Below are positions 1 through 7,341 of a stretch of 45,065 bases of DNA, one piece after another. A program made the position numbers and the translations under genes. Every line of letters begins with the position of its first letter. Within the stretch, counting starts at the first letter, position 1. The stretch is from Paenibacillus maysiensis (GTDB lineage Bacteria; Bacillota; Bacilli; Paenibacillales; Paenibacillaceae): the NCBI RefSeq assembly GCF_000520815.1, contig NZ_ASRY01000293.1, positions 1 to 45,065 of the forward strand, read 5' to 3'. The notes below the pieces were generated by a model. The model made no database searches. It worked only from the letters and a program-made list of their open reading frames with translations, and was not told where the DNA came from.

Positions 1-2
1 GG

Positions 3-116
3 CTACAGCGCGCGGAAATGCTGCTGGCCGCCTTGGTCGGCTGCGCCTCGCTTTCGCTTCGCCGCGGAAAGCTGCATGAGGAGGCCAGGGATATCGCCCG
101 GTTTTTAAAATTATAG
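3..116 (+). CDS. C-terminal end of an unidentified protein (partial)
   Basis: An open frame enters from the left edge and stops at a TAG at 114-116, giving 37 residues that end ARDIARFLKL. The composition (Leu/Ala/Arg rich, predicted helical) would suit the last helix of a regulator or enzyme, but too little is visible to name a family. It ends 26 bp before the methionine aminopeptidase start, so the two may be co-transcribed. Codon use is GC-rich, like the gene that follows. Confidence 0.45.
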   Translation, partial: LQRAEMLLAALVGCASLSLRRGKLHEEARDIARFLKL

Positions 117-142
117 AATTGATAAGGAGCGAATAGACAAAG

Positions 143-889
143 ATGATCATTTTAAAATCACCTAGGGAAATCGAAGAGATGAAGCCGGCGAGCCAAATCG
201 TTGCGGACTGCTACCGCGAGGTGGCCAAACTGATCGAGCCTGGGATCACCACCCGGGAAATCAATGACTTTGTTGCCAGACACATCACCAAGCTGGGCGG
301 CAAGCAGTTTACGAAAGGGTACAACGGTTTCCCCGCCGAAACCTGCATTTCAGTCAACGATGTGGTGGCCCACGGCATTCCTTCGAACCGGGCGCTTATG
401 GACGGCGACTTGCTGAAGCTCGACATCGTCGTGGAATACGGCGGATGGTTCGGCGATTCGTGCTGGTGCTATGCGGTGGGCAATATCCGGCCGGAAGCGC
501 AAAAATTAATGAAGGTGACAAAGGAATGCTTGGATCTGGGGATCGCCCGGGCACTCCCAGGGGGCCGTCTCGGCGACATAACGTCGGCGATTCAACAGCA
601 TGCGGAAGCGAACGGGTTTTCGGTCGTACGCGATCTGCTGGCGCACGGGATCGGGCGGAGCCTGCACGAGGAACCGAGCTACGAGCATATCGGCGTAGTC
701 GGCAAAGGCATTCGGTTAAAGGAAGGCATGGTGTTTACGATTGAACCGATGATAAACGAAGGTACGTTCCGTATCACGATCGACGACGATCAGTGGACGG
801 CGAGAACGGCCGACGGCAAGTTGTCGGCGCAATATGAGCATACGATCGCAGTTACGCCGGACGGACCACTGATTTTAACGGCCCAGTAA
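143..889 (+). CDS. map: Type I methionine aminopeptidase
   Basis: Cytosolic metallo-enzyme that removes the initiator methionine from new proteins. At 248 residues it has the size of a minimal class I enzyme and resembles the B. subtilis MapB/YflG branch. All five expected metal ligands are visible: Asp94, Asp105, His168, Glu201 and Glu232, plus the conserved His77 in VAHGIP and His175. An AAGGAGCG-like ribosome binding site lies about 12 bp upstream of the ATG. The gene stands outside the ribosomal-protein cluster that usually carries the housekeeping map, so it is probably a second paralogue. Third codon positions are markedly G/C rich compared with most genes further along the window. Confidence 0.92.
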   Translation: MIILKSPREIEEMKPASQIVADCYREVAKLIEPGITTREINDFVARHITKLGGKQFTKGYNGFPAETCISVNDVVAHGIPSNRALMDGDLLKLDIVVEYGGWFGDSCWCYAVGNIRPEAQKLMKVTKECLDLGIARALPGGRLGDITSAIQQHAEANGFSVVRDLLAHGIGRSLHEEPSYEHIGVVGKGIRLKEGMVFTIEPMINEGTFRITIDDDQWTARTADGKLSAQYEHTIAVTPDGPLILTAQ

Positions 890-983
890 GAATAGAGGCG
901 AACGGACGGCAATGCGTCATTTTAGGAAATAAGTCGCCAACCCGGCCTGCTTGGCCTGACGAAAGTTCGTAATCCGAAACGTG

Positions 984-1023
984 AAAAAGCGCTGGTTCCA
1001 GCCTGGGACCAGCGCTTTTTTTA
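984..1023 (+). terminator. Rho-independent terminator after map
   Basis: The inverted arms AAGCGCTGGT and ACCAGCGCTT enclose a short loop and are followed by a run of T. It lies about 95 bp after the map stop codon and closes that transcription unit. Confidence 0.85.
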
Positions 1024-1105
1024 CATGGTTTGTAACTTTACCGATTTACGAAAAAACACGTTGTTATGCGGTTTTTTATTATGACTTTGGTATCGTGTTA
1101 CGGAT

Positions 1106-1311
1106 TTACACTCTCTCTTGACTAGCTTGTCTTGCGTGTATTTTTTTCATTGCAAATCTTGCTATTGGCTGAGCAATCAATAGCTCAATCCAAAATGCTA
1201 CACCAAAATTTCTAAACCAACTGTGAAAGAAGTTCTGAAAAGGTTCTAGGCTTATTTGTTTCGTACCAACCCAAGTTCCTATAATGGTTAGAAGAATAGA
1301 TGAGACCGTAA
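1106..1311 (-). pseudogene. Fragment of a DUF2798 membrane protein
   Basis: On the minus strand an open frame of about 67 codons ends at the TAA at 1106-1108. It reads as a hydrophobic stretch (SSILLTIIGTWVG), then a helix with FHSWFRNFGVAFWIELLIAQP, then a basic tail. This matches the second half of the small two-helix DUF2798 proteins, with their typical W-R-F-x-V-A-F-W pattern and a P-x-A near the end. No start codon exists in frame: a TGA lies just upstream and the first membrane helix is missing. It is therefore a remnant. The assignment rests on pattern recognition. Confidence 0.55.
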
Positions 1312-1447
1312 CTCAAAGGAGACATTCGTTAACTATGACGATCCTTGGACTGTCGATACAAGAGTAGAAAGAGAATGAACGGCAGGCTACATTGAGTCGA
1401 GCTAATAATGTAAAATATAATCAAGCATAAAACTCATAAAGGAGTAT

Positions 1448-1987
1448 ATGAACCCGATGAACAATTTTCTGAATGAATTTGAGCAAAGATTTAGGGCAGG
1501 ATTTTGGGATGATCTTAAAAGCATACTGGAAGAAGTGAAGAATGAGAAGGTTTACGGTTGTGCTTTTGGGACAGACAGTGATTTTGTCACCTTGTTTCTT
1601 GCTGTTAATACGGAGGAATCACTTGTTAGACATATCACAAACATGAAGGCCCAAGGCCTATGCAACAGCAAGGAAGATGAAAATTATTATAGATGGGGAT
1701 TTTGCGAATATCAATATGGCGATACAACACACTTGAATCATATTAGCAAATTTCTGTATGCAACCGAAAATGTGTTTGACTATAAAGATGAAATGATAAA
1801 AATTATGGCCAAGGTAGTTAAGGAAACAGACGATGTACTTTTTAGTCAATTCGGCCAATCCAAAGAAGATATTATTTTTTTCGTGTCCATGACGGATGAT
1901 GATATGGCCGAGGAACTGGAAAATCAGTCCGTAATTCAGATGACAAACGCCAAATTAGTTGATGGCTTCTTGCATCGTTATCAATAG
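1448..1987 (+). CDS. DUF4303-like protein
   Basis: A 179-residue acidic soluble protein with no signal peptide or membrane segment. The order of features fits the DUF4303 family: a strand with YGCAFGTDSDFVTLFLAVNTEE near residues 37-58, a central W-x-F-x-E-Y-Q-Y segment, a helical middle, then DIIFFVSMTDDD before the C-terminus. The biochemical function of this family is unknown to me; some members sit near secreted toxins, so an immunity-type role is possible but not shown here. AAAGGAG lies only 3 bp before the first ATG, so the second ATG (1457) may be the true start. The gene is AT-rich and alone on its strand. Confidence 0.6.
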   Translation: MNPMNNFLNEFEQRFRAGFWDDLKSILEEVKNEKVYGCAFGTDSDFVTLFLAVNTEESLVRHITNMKAQGLCNSKEDENYYRWGFCEYQYGDTTHLNHISKFLYATENVFDYKDEMIKIMAKVVKETDDVLFSQFGQSKEDIIFFVSMTDDDMAEELENQSVIQMTNAKLVDGFLHRYQ

Positions 1988-2434
1988 AAGTGCAGTTTGA
2001 AGTATTACACTCATTTCGTTCAGGTAGATTGCTTTACCAGACAAATTCACAATGTGCTTGTCCAATGCACCGATAGTATCCTCTTAATCTACACGGGGGA
2101 GTACCAGCAAGCTGACAATACCCCAATATAAGAAAAGCTTTTTCAACGATGATATTATTTCCAAGTTGAAAGGAAATTTTTCCAGCGCCGATCGATTACG
2201 TATCCTCTTTGTTTGGTTTATCCCCATTAGATACGAATAAACTTATTTCTCCTCATGGTTCGATAGGTCCCCCACCTTATAATGACCTAATAGTTTATCT
2301 TGAGGTTCCCTTTTTAATGATAATTCACTTAATTTTTTTATCATTTTCTCTGTACGGAAGCCTTCTTTTCCAATTCATGTCATTGTTTCATCAGAAACAA
2401 CCACTATGATCAGCTCCACATTTCTCTTCGCAAA
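1988..2434. other. Intergenic stretch without a recognisable gene
   Basis: About 450 bp of AT-rich sequence between the DUF4303-like gene and the sigma-factor gene. Short open frames exist on both strands, but none has a ribosome binding site or a recognisable motif. No convincing terminator was found. Confidence 0.5.
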
Positions 2435-3160
2435 CTACGCCGCTATCATACTCATGGTATGGGAATCCGTTTGTTTTATTGAAGCGAGACCTCGGATCAG
2501 CTTATTATTGACGATTCCGATCACCACGTCCGGCTCCATTGCATCCTGATGGGAGAGCATAACCATTGCTGCAATATCTCCCATCTGATATGCCGCCGTC
2601 AACGCTCTTAGAAAAGTTTTCGAGTTTTCACTTTCTGGTAAGGATAACTCTCCTTTGAGGAGATCCTCCTTGACTGCTCCAAGCGATTTTCGTGCCCGGT
2701 GGAGTGCAACTTTTGCCGCTCCCTCCGTTGTTTCGAGCATGTCGGATGTCTCACGAATTGAATATTCAAACACATCTCGCAGCAAAAAAACAGTTCTCTG
2801 AAGCGGAGATAAATGATTCATTAAGGACTGCAACGCTATCTCGATTTCAAAAGATCCATGATCCGGTACGGTTACTTTCGCTTGTTCCCTATTCAATATC
2901 CGAGTGTAGACTGCTTTTCTCCGCCTATCATCAATCCAGGTGTTCTTAGCAATCCGCAGCAAAAGCGCTTTCGGATTTGTATGCTCGAAGCTATTTAACT
3001 TACCTAATGCTTTTATCCAAGTGTCCTGAGCCAGTTCTTCCGCATCCCAATTTGATTTCGTAAGCGACAGACAGTAACGTTTCAGGACCGCCTGTAATTC
3101 CTCCAAGTTCTCGAAGTTCATTATATTGTCTGTCATTTGTATAGAATTATCTATCTTCAT
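2435..3160 (-). CDS. ECF-type sigma-70 family RNA polymerase sigma factor
   Basis: Directs RNA polymerase to a small set of promoters. The 241-residue product has sigma region 2 at about residues 25-82 (WDAEELAQDTWIKAL, then RIAKNTWIDDRRRK) and region 4 at about 108-160 (LSPLQRTVFLLRDVFEYSIRE, then EGAAKVALHRARKSL). About 75 extra residues follow. That tail could bind a ligand or act as an anti-sigma-like module, but I do not recognise a domain in it. The ATG at 3160 is chosen because GGAGGAG precedes it with 7-bp spacing; the open frame continues upstream for 60 codons without a better start. No anti-sigma gene is adjacent. It is divergent from clpP, and both share an inverted promoter-like motif. 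Confidence 0.82.
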   Translation of the reverse strand: MKIDNSIQMTDNIMNFENLEELQAVLKRYCLSLTKSNWDAEELAQDTWIKALGKLNSFEHTNPKALLLRIAKNTWIDDRRRKAVYTRILNREQAKVTVPDHGSFEIEIALQSLMNHLSPLQRTVFLLRDVFEYSIRETSDMLETTEGAAKVALHRARKSLGAVKEDLLKGELSLPESENSKTFLRALTAAYQMGDIAAMVMLSHQDAMEPDVVIGIVNNKLIRGLASIKQTDSHTMSMIAA

Positions 3161-3223
3161 AGGCCTTCTCCTCCACGGTCTTATTCTGCCCTTTTCTAAA
3201 GCCAAGCCATTTGCTACCTCCAA

Positions 3224-3319
3224 TGTAAACGAACAAGTGGTTATAAAAGTTACACCATTTACGCAAATCGTTTTCCCTTTGAAACCTCCGTATCTTTTTA
3301 CGGTCTCTGTTCGTTTACA
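3224..3319. promoter_or_regulatory. Facing pair of identical promoter-like elements between sigma gene and clpP
   Basis: The 12-mer TGTAAACGAACA occurs on the plus strand at 3224-3235 and again, perfectly inverted, at 3308-3319. Each copy is followed, 10 bp later on its own strand, by AAAG(T/A)TAC. The plus copy points to clpP and the minus copy to the sigma gene, so both could be promoters read by this sigma factor, with overlapping transcripts. The GTAAAC core resembles ECF -35 elements in general. The assignment to this sigma factor is inference. Confidence 0.5.
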
Positions 3320-3359
3320 AGGAGAAATCAACTGAACCAAGAAAATGGGGGTATCAAAA

Positions 3360-3944
3360 ATGAGTGTTTATGTTCCTTATGTTGTTGAGCAAACCGCTCA
3401 AGGTGAAAGATCGTACGATATCTATTCCAGACTATTAAAGGATCGTATTGTGTTTGTAGGGGCAGCCATCGATGATCATTTGGCTAACAGTATTATTGCT
3501 CAATTATTGTTCCTAGCGGCAGAAGATCCGGAAAAAGAAATTTACATGTATATCAACAGCCCGGGTGGCTCTACTTCTGCAGGATTTGCCATTTATGATA
3601 CGATGCAGTACATCAAACCCGATGTACACACGATATGTACGGGATTTGCTGCATCGTTTGGCGCGATCCTTTTGCTGGCGGGCGCCAAAGGGAAACGTTC
3701 GGCGCTGCCGAACAGTGAGATTATGATCCATCAGCCACACGGAGGCGCACAAGGGCAGGCCAGCGATATTGCGATCAGCGCAAAACGAATTTTATGGACT
3801 CGTGAAAAGGCAACCCGTATCACAGCTGAACGGACCGGGCAATCTTTTGAAAAAGTCGAAAAAGATATGGACCGGGATTTTTACATGTCCGCTCAGGAGG
3901 CACTGGAATATGGTGTTATTGATCAAGTGATAACTTCTTTGTAG
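3360..3944 (+). CDS. clpP: ClpP-family ATP-dependent protease proteolytic subunit (second paralogue)
   Basis: Serine peptidase that forms barrel-shaped rings and degrades substrates fed by a Clp ATPase. With the ATG at 3360 the protein has 194 residues, the usual ClpP size. The catalytic triad is intact: Ser99 in FAASFG, His124 in MIHQPHGG and Asp173 in DRDFYMSA. The INSPGGS motif is at 66-72. The usual ASMGAFLL around the serine is changed to ASFGAILL, and hydrophobic-pocket residues also differ, so this is likely a specialised paralogue rather than the housekeeping copy. An in-frame ATG at 3345 is possible, but GGGGG at 3347-3351 fits 3360 better. No Clp ATPase gene is nearby. Confidence 0.88.
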   Translation: MSVYVPYVVEQTAQGERSYDIYSRLLKDRIVFVGAAIDDHLANSIIAQLLFLAAEDPEKEIYMYINSPGGSTSAGFAIYDTMQYIKPDVHTICTGFAASFGAILLLAGAKGKRSALPNSEIMIHQPHGGAQGQASDIAISAKRILWTREKATRITAERTGQSFEKVEKDMDRDFYMSAQEALEYGVIDQVITSL

Positions 3945-4001
3945 AGTATGCTCAAAACCTAATGTACTGCAAGAAACTTCAAGAAAATATGAGGTGATAT
4001 C

Positions 4002-4208
4002 ATGTTAGCAAGCTTACAAGGTAAGGAAGTAACTATTCATTTTATAGATGGGACAAATGCATGCGACGGGATATTGGATCAGATTGACGACAAGTTCGTT
4101 AAATACCTTACGCAATATCAGACGCTTGTTATTCCTATTACGTCCATTCGCACCGTATCCATTGACATTAAGGAACGGCAGCGCTACAGAGTTGGATTCG
4201 CCCCATGA
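4002..4208 (+). CDS. Small Sm-like/SH3-barrel-like protein
   Basis: A 68-residue protein preceded by GAGGTGATATC-ATG, a good ribosome binding site. The pattern is a helix-like start (MLASLQGKEVTIHF) followed by alternating beta strands: GTNACDGILDQIDDKFVKYL, then a strand ending in VIPITSIRTVSID. This strand pattern, with a final I-P-x-x-S-I, resembles Sm-like or other small barrel proteins of Firmicutes. It is not Hfq, whose signature is absent. It lies 57 bp after clpP and 48 bp before the metallo-hydrolase gene in the same direction, so the three probably form an operon. Function unknown. Confidence 0.6.
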   Translation: MLASLQGKEVTIHFIDGTNACDGILDQIDDKFVKYLTQYQTLVIPITSIRTVSIDIKERQRYRVGFAP

Positions 4209-4256
4209 ACCTATTTTAGCATGGGCGGCAATTTCATTTTACGGAGGCCCGATATT

Positions 4257-4922
4257 ATGGAAATTTCACAGGGAGTAGAAATGCTTCAGCTAGATTTTCA
4301 TGGGAATATGATTCATCCCATTCTTTTGTGGGATCAAGAAATGGCTGTTTTAGTAGACACAGGATTCCCAGGACAAATTGAAGATTTACGCGTGGCTATG
4401 GAAAAGGTAGGCGTGTCGTTCGACAAACTAAAAGCTGTGATTTTGACGCATCAGGATGTGGATCATATAGGTTGTCTTCCTGAGATTTTGCAGGAGTGTG
4501 GCGATCATATTAAAGTCTATGCACACGAACTGGATAAGCCGTATATTCAGGGGGAGATCCCTCTTTTAAAAGATGGTCATCTTGAGAATCCCCCGAAGGG
4601 CAAAGTGGATGATACCTTAATAGATGGTCAGGAATTGCCGTTTTGCGGCAGGATTCGCGTCATCCATACGCCTGGGCATACTCCGGGTCATATCAGCCTT
4701 TATTTAAGACATAGTAAAACTCTCATTGCCGGGGATTCGATGTACAGTGTAAACGGGATTCTCGCGGGAATTCATGTCCCGACCACACCCGATATAAATG
4801 CAGCTCGGCTCTCATTGAAAAAGTATTTAGATCTCGACATTGCATCCGTAGTTTGTTATCACGGGGGATTAAGTAATGAAGATATATATGATCAGATATT
4901 AGGACTTAGCCAAGGATTATAA
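4257..4922 (+). CDS. MBL-fold metallo-hydrolase
   Basis: Glyoxalase II-like metallo-beta-lactamase fold enzyme of 221 residues, cytosolic. The metal motif is H65-x-D67-x-D69-H70 (LTHQDVDHIG). The second histidine of the classical HxHxDH is Asp, as in the HQDxDH subgroup. Further ligands are in HTPGHTPGH (His141/His145), Asp160 in IAGDSMY and His202. The substrate cannot be told from sequence. The start at 4257 is supported by CGGAGG with 9-bp spacing; the frame is open for 12 more codons upstream without a better site. It is likely the last gene of the clpP cluster. Confidence 0.85.
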   Translation: MEISQGVEMLQLDFHGNMIHPILLWDQEMAVLVDTGFPGQIEDLRVAMEKVGVSFDKLKAVILTHQDVDHIGCLPEILQECGDHIKVYAHELDKPYIQGEIPLLKDGHLENPPKGKVDDTLIDGQELPFCGRIRVIHTPGHTPGHISLYLRHSKTLIAGDSMYSVNGILAGIHVPTTPDINAARLSLKKYLDLDIASVVCYHGGLSNEDIYDQILGLSQGL

Positions 4923-4999
4923 AGTTAAAGCTCCAGCAAGTTACCTTTGGTGAAACGATGTTGTGAACATCACTCCACGCGTGCTAACTTGTATATAGA

Positions 5000-5560
5000 T
5001 CAGAACTTTAACTGATTAAAAATATATTCTTGCATTTGATATAAAAGAAGAATGATGTTAGCATCTTTGCCATTTTTCAAAACCCAATGAATAGACGTCA
5101 TAGAGTTAGCAGCATATAGCTCTGCTAAATATTCCAATGCGATCGAAGTTGAAGAATTCTGTTGCTTTAAATAAGCTAAGCAAGTCCCAAACAAAATTTG
5201 TTCAAACTCCTTACGTAGATCAGCCGTTACTTCATGAATGGTTAACAATGTTGAAATTTCGAGCTTATTTTTAATCATTTGATCGATTACAAGTTCTATG
5301 GCATTTGCCACTTTGCCGTCTTTCGTGGAATCAAAACGTTTTTCAATTTCAACTTTAAAATCAGAAGCATACTGTTTAACTATTTTTTCTAGCAAGTTGT
5401 ACTTATCCAAATAATGACTATAAAAAGTAGAACGTCCGATAAGAGATTGATCACAAATTTTTTTGATCGTAATATCTTTAAAATCATGTTGTTGGAGTAA
5501 TTCAATTAAGGCTCGCTCAATAGCCATTTTTGTTTTATAAATTCTGATATCTTCATTCAT
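5000..5560 (-). CDS. TetR/AcrR family transcriptional regulator
   Basis: A 186-residue one-component regulator. The N-terminal helix-turn-helix covers about residues 8-58 (AIERALIELLQQHDFKDITIKKIC, then GRSTFYSHYLDKYNLL), the classic TetR pattern with the second helix ending in TFYxHYxDK. The remaining helical domain would bind the ligand. AAGGAG lies 9 bp before the ATG. The gene is divergent from the hydrolase at 5707 and a 15-bp palindrome lies between them, so it probably represses that hydrolase and possibly itself. Confidence 0.88.
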   Translation of the reverse strand: MNEDIRIYKTKMAIERALIELLQQHDFKDITIKKICDQSLIGRSTFYSHYLDKYNLLEKIVKQYASDFKVEIEKRFDSTKDGKVANAIELVIDQMIKNKLEISTLLTIHEVTADLRKEFEQILFGTCLAYLKQQNSSTSIALEYLAELYAANSMTSIHWVLKNGKDANIILLLYQMQEYIFNQLKF

Positions 5561-5659
5561 TTAATCACTTTCTCCTTATGTGTAAGTTTTCGAACACTTC
5601 ATATTTACCGTGTAAGATATCCTACAGATTATACGATACTAATTATTTTTTATGTAGTA

Positions 5660-5674
5660 ACTATACTCTATAGT
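5660..5674. promoter_or_regulatory. Candidate TetR operator
   Basis: The perfect palindrome ACTATA-CTC-TATAGT lies in the 146-bp divergent intergenic region, 32 bp before the hydrolase ATG. Position and symmetry fit an operator for the neighbouring TetR protein, whose specific motif is not known. Confidence 0.5.
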
Positions 5675-5706
5675 AAACACATACCCAAATTGAAGGAGGA
5701 AAATAT

Positions 5707-6819
5707 ATGTTTAAATCATATGTAAATAACAAACAATTCAATCTTCAAATTAATCGTTTTATCAGTGATTATTATCAAGAAGATGATCAAGCACAAGCTG
5801 ACTTGGAAAAAATAATTCCGAAATTAAACGACACCCGTAGCTGGTATGAAGCTTGGCTCCATTTTGCAAAGAAACGCGAAGATAGCAAGGACTATGATTT
5901 AGCCTCAGCCTACTATCAAGTTGCAGATTTTTATCTTGCAACCACAGACCCCAATAAAGAAAAAATGTATCAAAAATATAGAGAAATGTTCTATAAAAGC
6001 TTTCATGATTTTGATTATGAATCCTACAAGATTCCCTATGAAGACTCCTATCTTCCTGCTGTAAAATTATTGACATCTGGAGCTACGAAAACATTACTTG
6101 TCTTTGCTGGGTATGATTCTTACATGGAAGAGATGCTTAAAATGATGAGATTTTTGAAAGGAATTGATTACAATATTATTGTATTTGATGGTCCGGGCCA
6201 AGGAACTGCATTAAAAAACGGTCTAAAATTGATTCATAACTGGGAAAAGCCCGTATCAACTGTGATTGATTATTTCAAATTAGATCGTGTAAGTATTGTA
6301 GGTGCTTCTTGGGGAGGGTATTTAGCTATGCGTGCGGCAGCCTTCGAAAAGAGAATTGATAAAGTAGTTGCTTTTAACATTTTCTATTGTGGTTTAGATG
6401 CAATAAAAATGGGGATGCCAGAGGAAACGTATCAGAGTATGATGCAGCTAGTCGAACATAATGAAGTAGATCAAGTGAATTCATTATTCGAACAGATGAT
6501 GACTCATAATATTGATTTGCATTGGAAGATTACCAAAGGGATGGAAAACACCGGTGAAGCAACGCCTTTTGATCTCATTAAAAATTTCGAAAAGCACACG
6601 ATGCAAGGCATTGGGGCATTCATTAATCAAGATGTTCTTTTACTAGCTGGAGAAGATGATCAATACGTACCTATTTACCGACTCGCACAAATCCAACAAG
6701 AATTAATCAATGCTGCGTCCATTACAACGAAAGTATTTACTAAAGAAACGGGTGGTGAGCAACACTGCCAAGCAGGTCACAAGGAGTTAGCATTTAATGA
6801 AATGAAGAAGTTCCTATAA
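5707..6819 (+). CDS. Alpha/beta hydrolase, FrsA/esterase-like
   Basis: A 370-residue cytosolic hydrolase. The first 110 residues form a helical cap (YEAWLHFAKKREDSKDYDLASAYYQ region); the fold proper follows with LLVFAGYDSYMEEM, IVFDGPGQG and the nucleophile elbow GASWGG (Ser201). An acid residue is likely in LLAGEDDQYVP and the histidine in GGEQHCQAGH near the end. This layout fits the FrsA/DUF1100-type esterase branch; the substrate is unknown. GAAGGAGGA precedes the ATG. The divergent TetR gene suggests induction by a small molecule. The gene is clearly AT-richer than the chromosomal backbone genes. Confidence 0.82.
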   Translation: MFKSYVNNKQFNLQINRFISDYYQEDDQAQADLEKIIPKLNDTRSWYEAWLHFAKKREDSKDYDLASAYYQVADFYLATTDPNKEKMYQKYREMFYKSFHDFDYESYKIPYEDSYLPAVKLLTSGATKTLLVFAGYDSYMEEMLKMMRFLKGIDYNIIVFDGPGQGTALKNGLKLIHNWEKPVSTVIDYFKLDRVSIVGASWGGYLAMRAAAFEKRIDKVVAFNIFYCGLDAIKMGMPEETYQSMMQLVEHNEVDQVNSLFEQMMTHNIDLHWKITKGMENTGEATPFDLIKNFEKHTMQGIGAFINQDVLLLAGEDDQYVPIYRLAQIQQELINAASITTKVFTKETGGEQHCQAGHKELAFNEMKKFL

Positions 6820-6868
6820 CAAAGAGGAATGAATACTACAATTTCTCACATAAAAAAATTAAGAGTAT

Positions 6869-6898
6869 GGTTTCCCCAAAAGGGGAAACCGTCTTTTT
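6869..6898 (+). terminator. Rho-independent terminator after hydrolase
   Basis: A perfect 9-bp stem GGTTTCCCC/GGGGAAACC with an AAAA loop is followed by GTCTTTTT, about 50 bp after the hydrolase stop. Confidence 0.85.
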
Positions 6899-7034
6899 AA
6901 CGTAAGTATTGACCAAAACATGCCTAGTGTTAATTTACCCAATGGAGAGATATCAATTTGTTACTACTCCTTTAAACAGCAACAAATTCATGTGTTCTAA
7001 TTCTTCCTGGATCCATCATAATACAATATATTAA

Positions 7035-7325
7035 CTAATCTTCCAAAATGTAGATACTTGCCCCCACTTGAACAAGATCAGGAGATGCTAACTTACCAAC
7101 GCATATTCCAATATTTTTCCTTTCAGCCATTGAAGTTGAAATTTGAACAGAGCTAACGCTTAATACCGTCTCATTTTGATCTGCGTATTTAATAAGAATT
7201 TTATCACCTATGATTTTTTTTATTTCTGGGTAAGTTAAATGATCTAAACCTTTGTTTGTTCCTACTATAATTGTACCTTCATCTTTTGACTCAAAAGTTA
7301 AACTAACGTCCATTATTTTTTCCAT
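7035..7325 (-). CDS. Candidate immunity protein for the upstream WXG toxin
   Basis: A 96-residue protein, mostly beta-strand in pattern, that I do not recognise. It follows the toxin gene on the same strand after a 16-bp gap, the usual place for the cognate immunity gene of a polymorphic toxin. It has no signal peptide or membrane helix, so it would act in the cytosol. The ATG at 7325 is chosen because AAAGGGG lies about 11 bp upstream; the open frame extends another 24 codons but overlaps the toxin end and lacks a site. The functional claim rests only on position and size. Confidence 0.6.
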   Translation of the reverse strand: MEKIMDVSLTFESKDEGTIIVGTNKGLDHLTYPEIKKIIGDKILIKYADQNETVLSVSSVQISTSMAERKNIGICVGKLASPDLVQVGASIYILED

Positions 7326-7341
7326 TTTAAACGTTGCCCCT

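Noticed and set aside
2209..2409. 66-residue hydrophobic protein
   Set aside because: No ribosome binding site, no recognised family, AT-rich chance frame.
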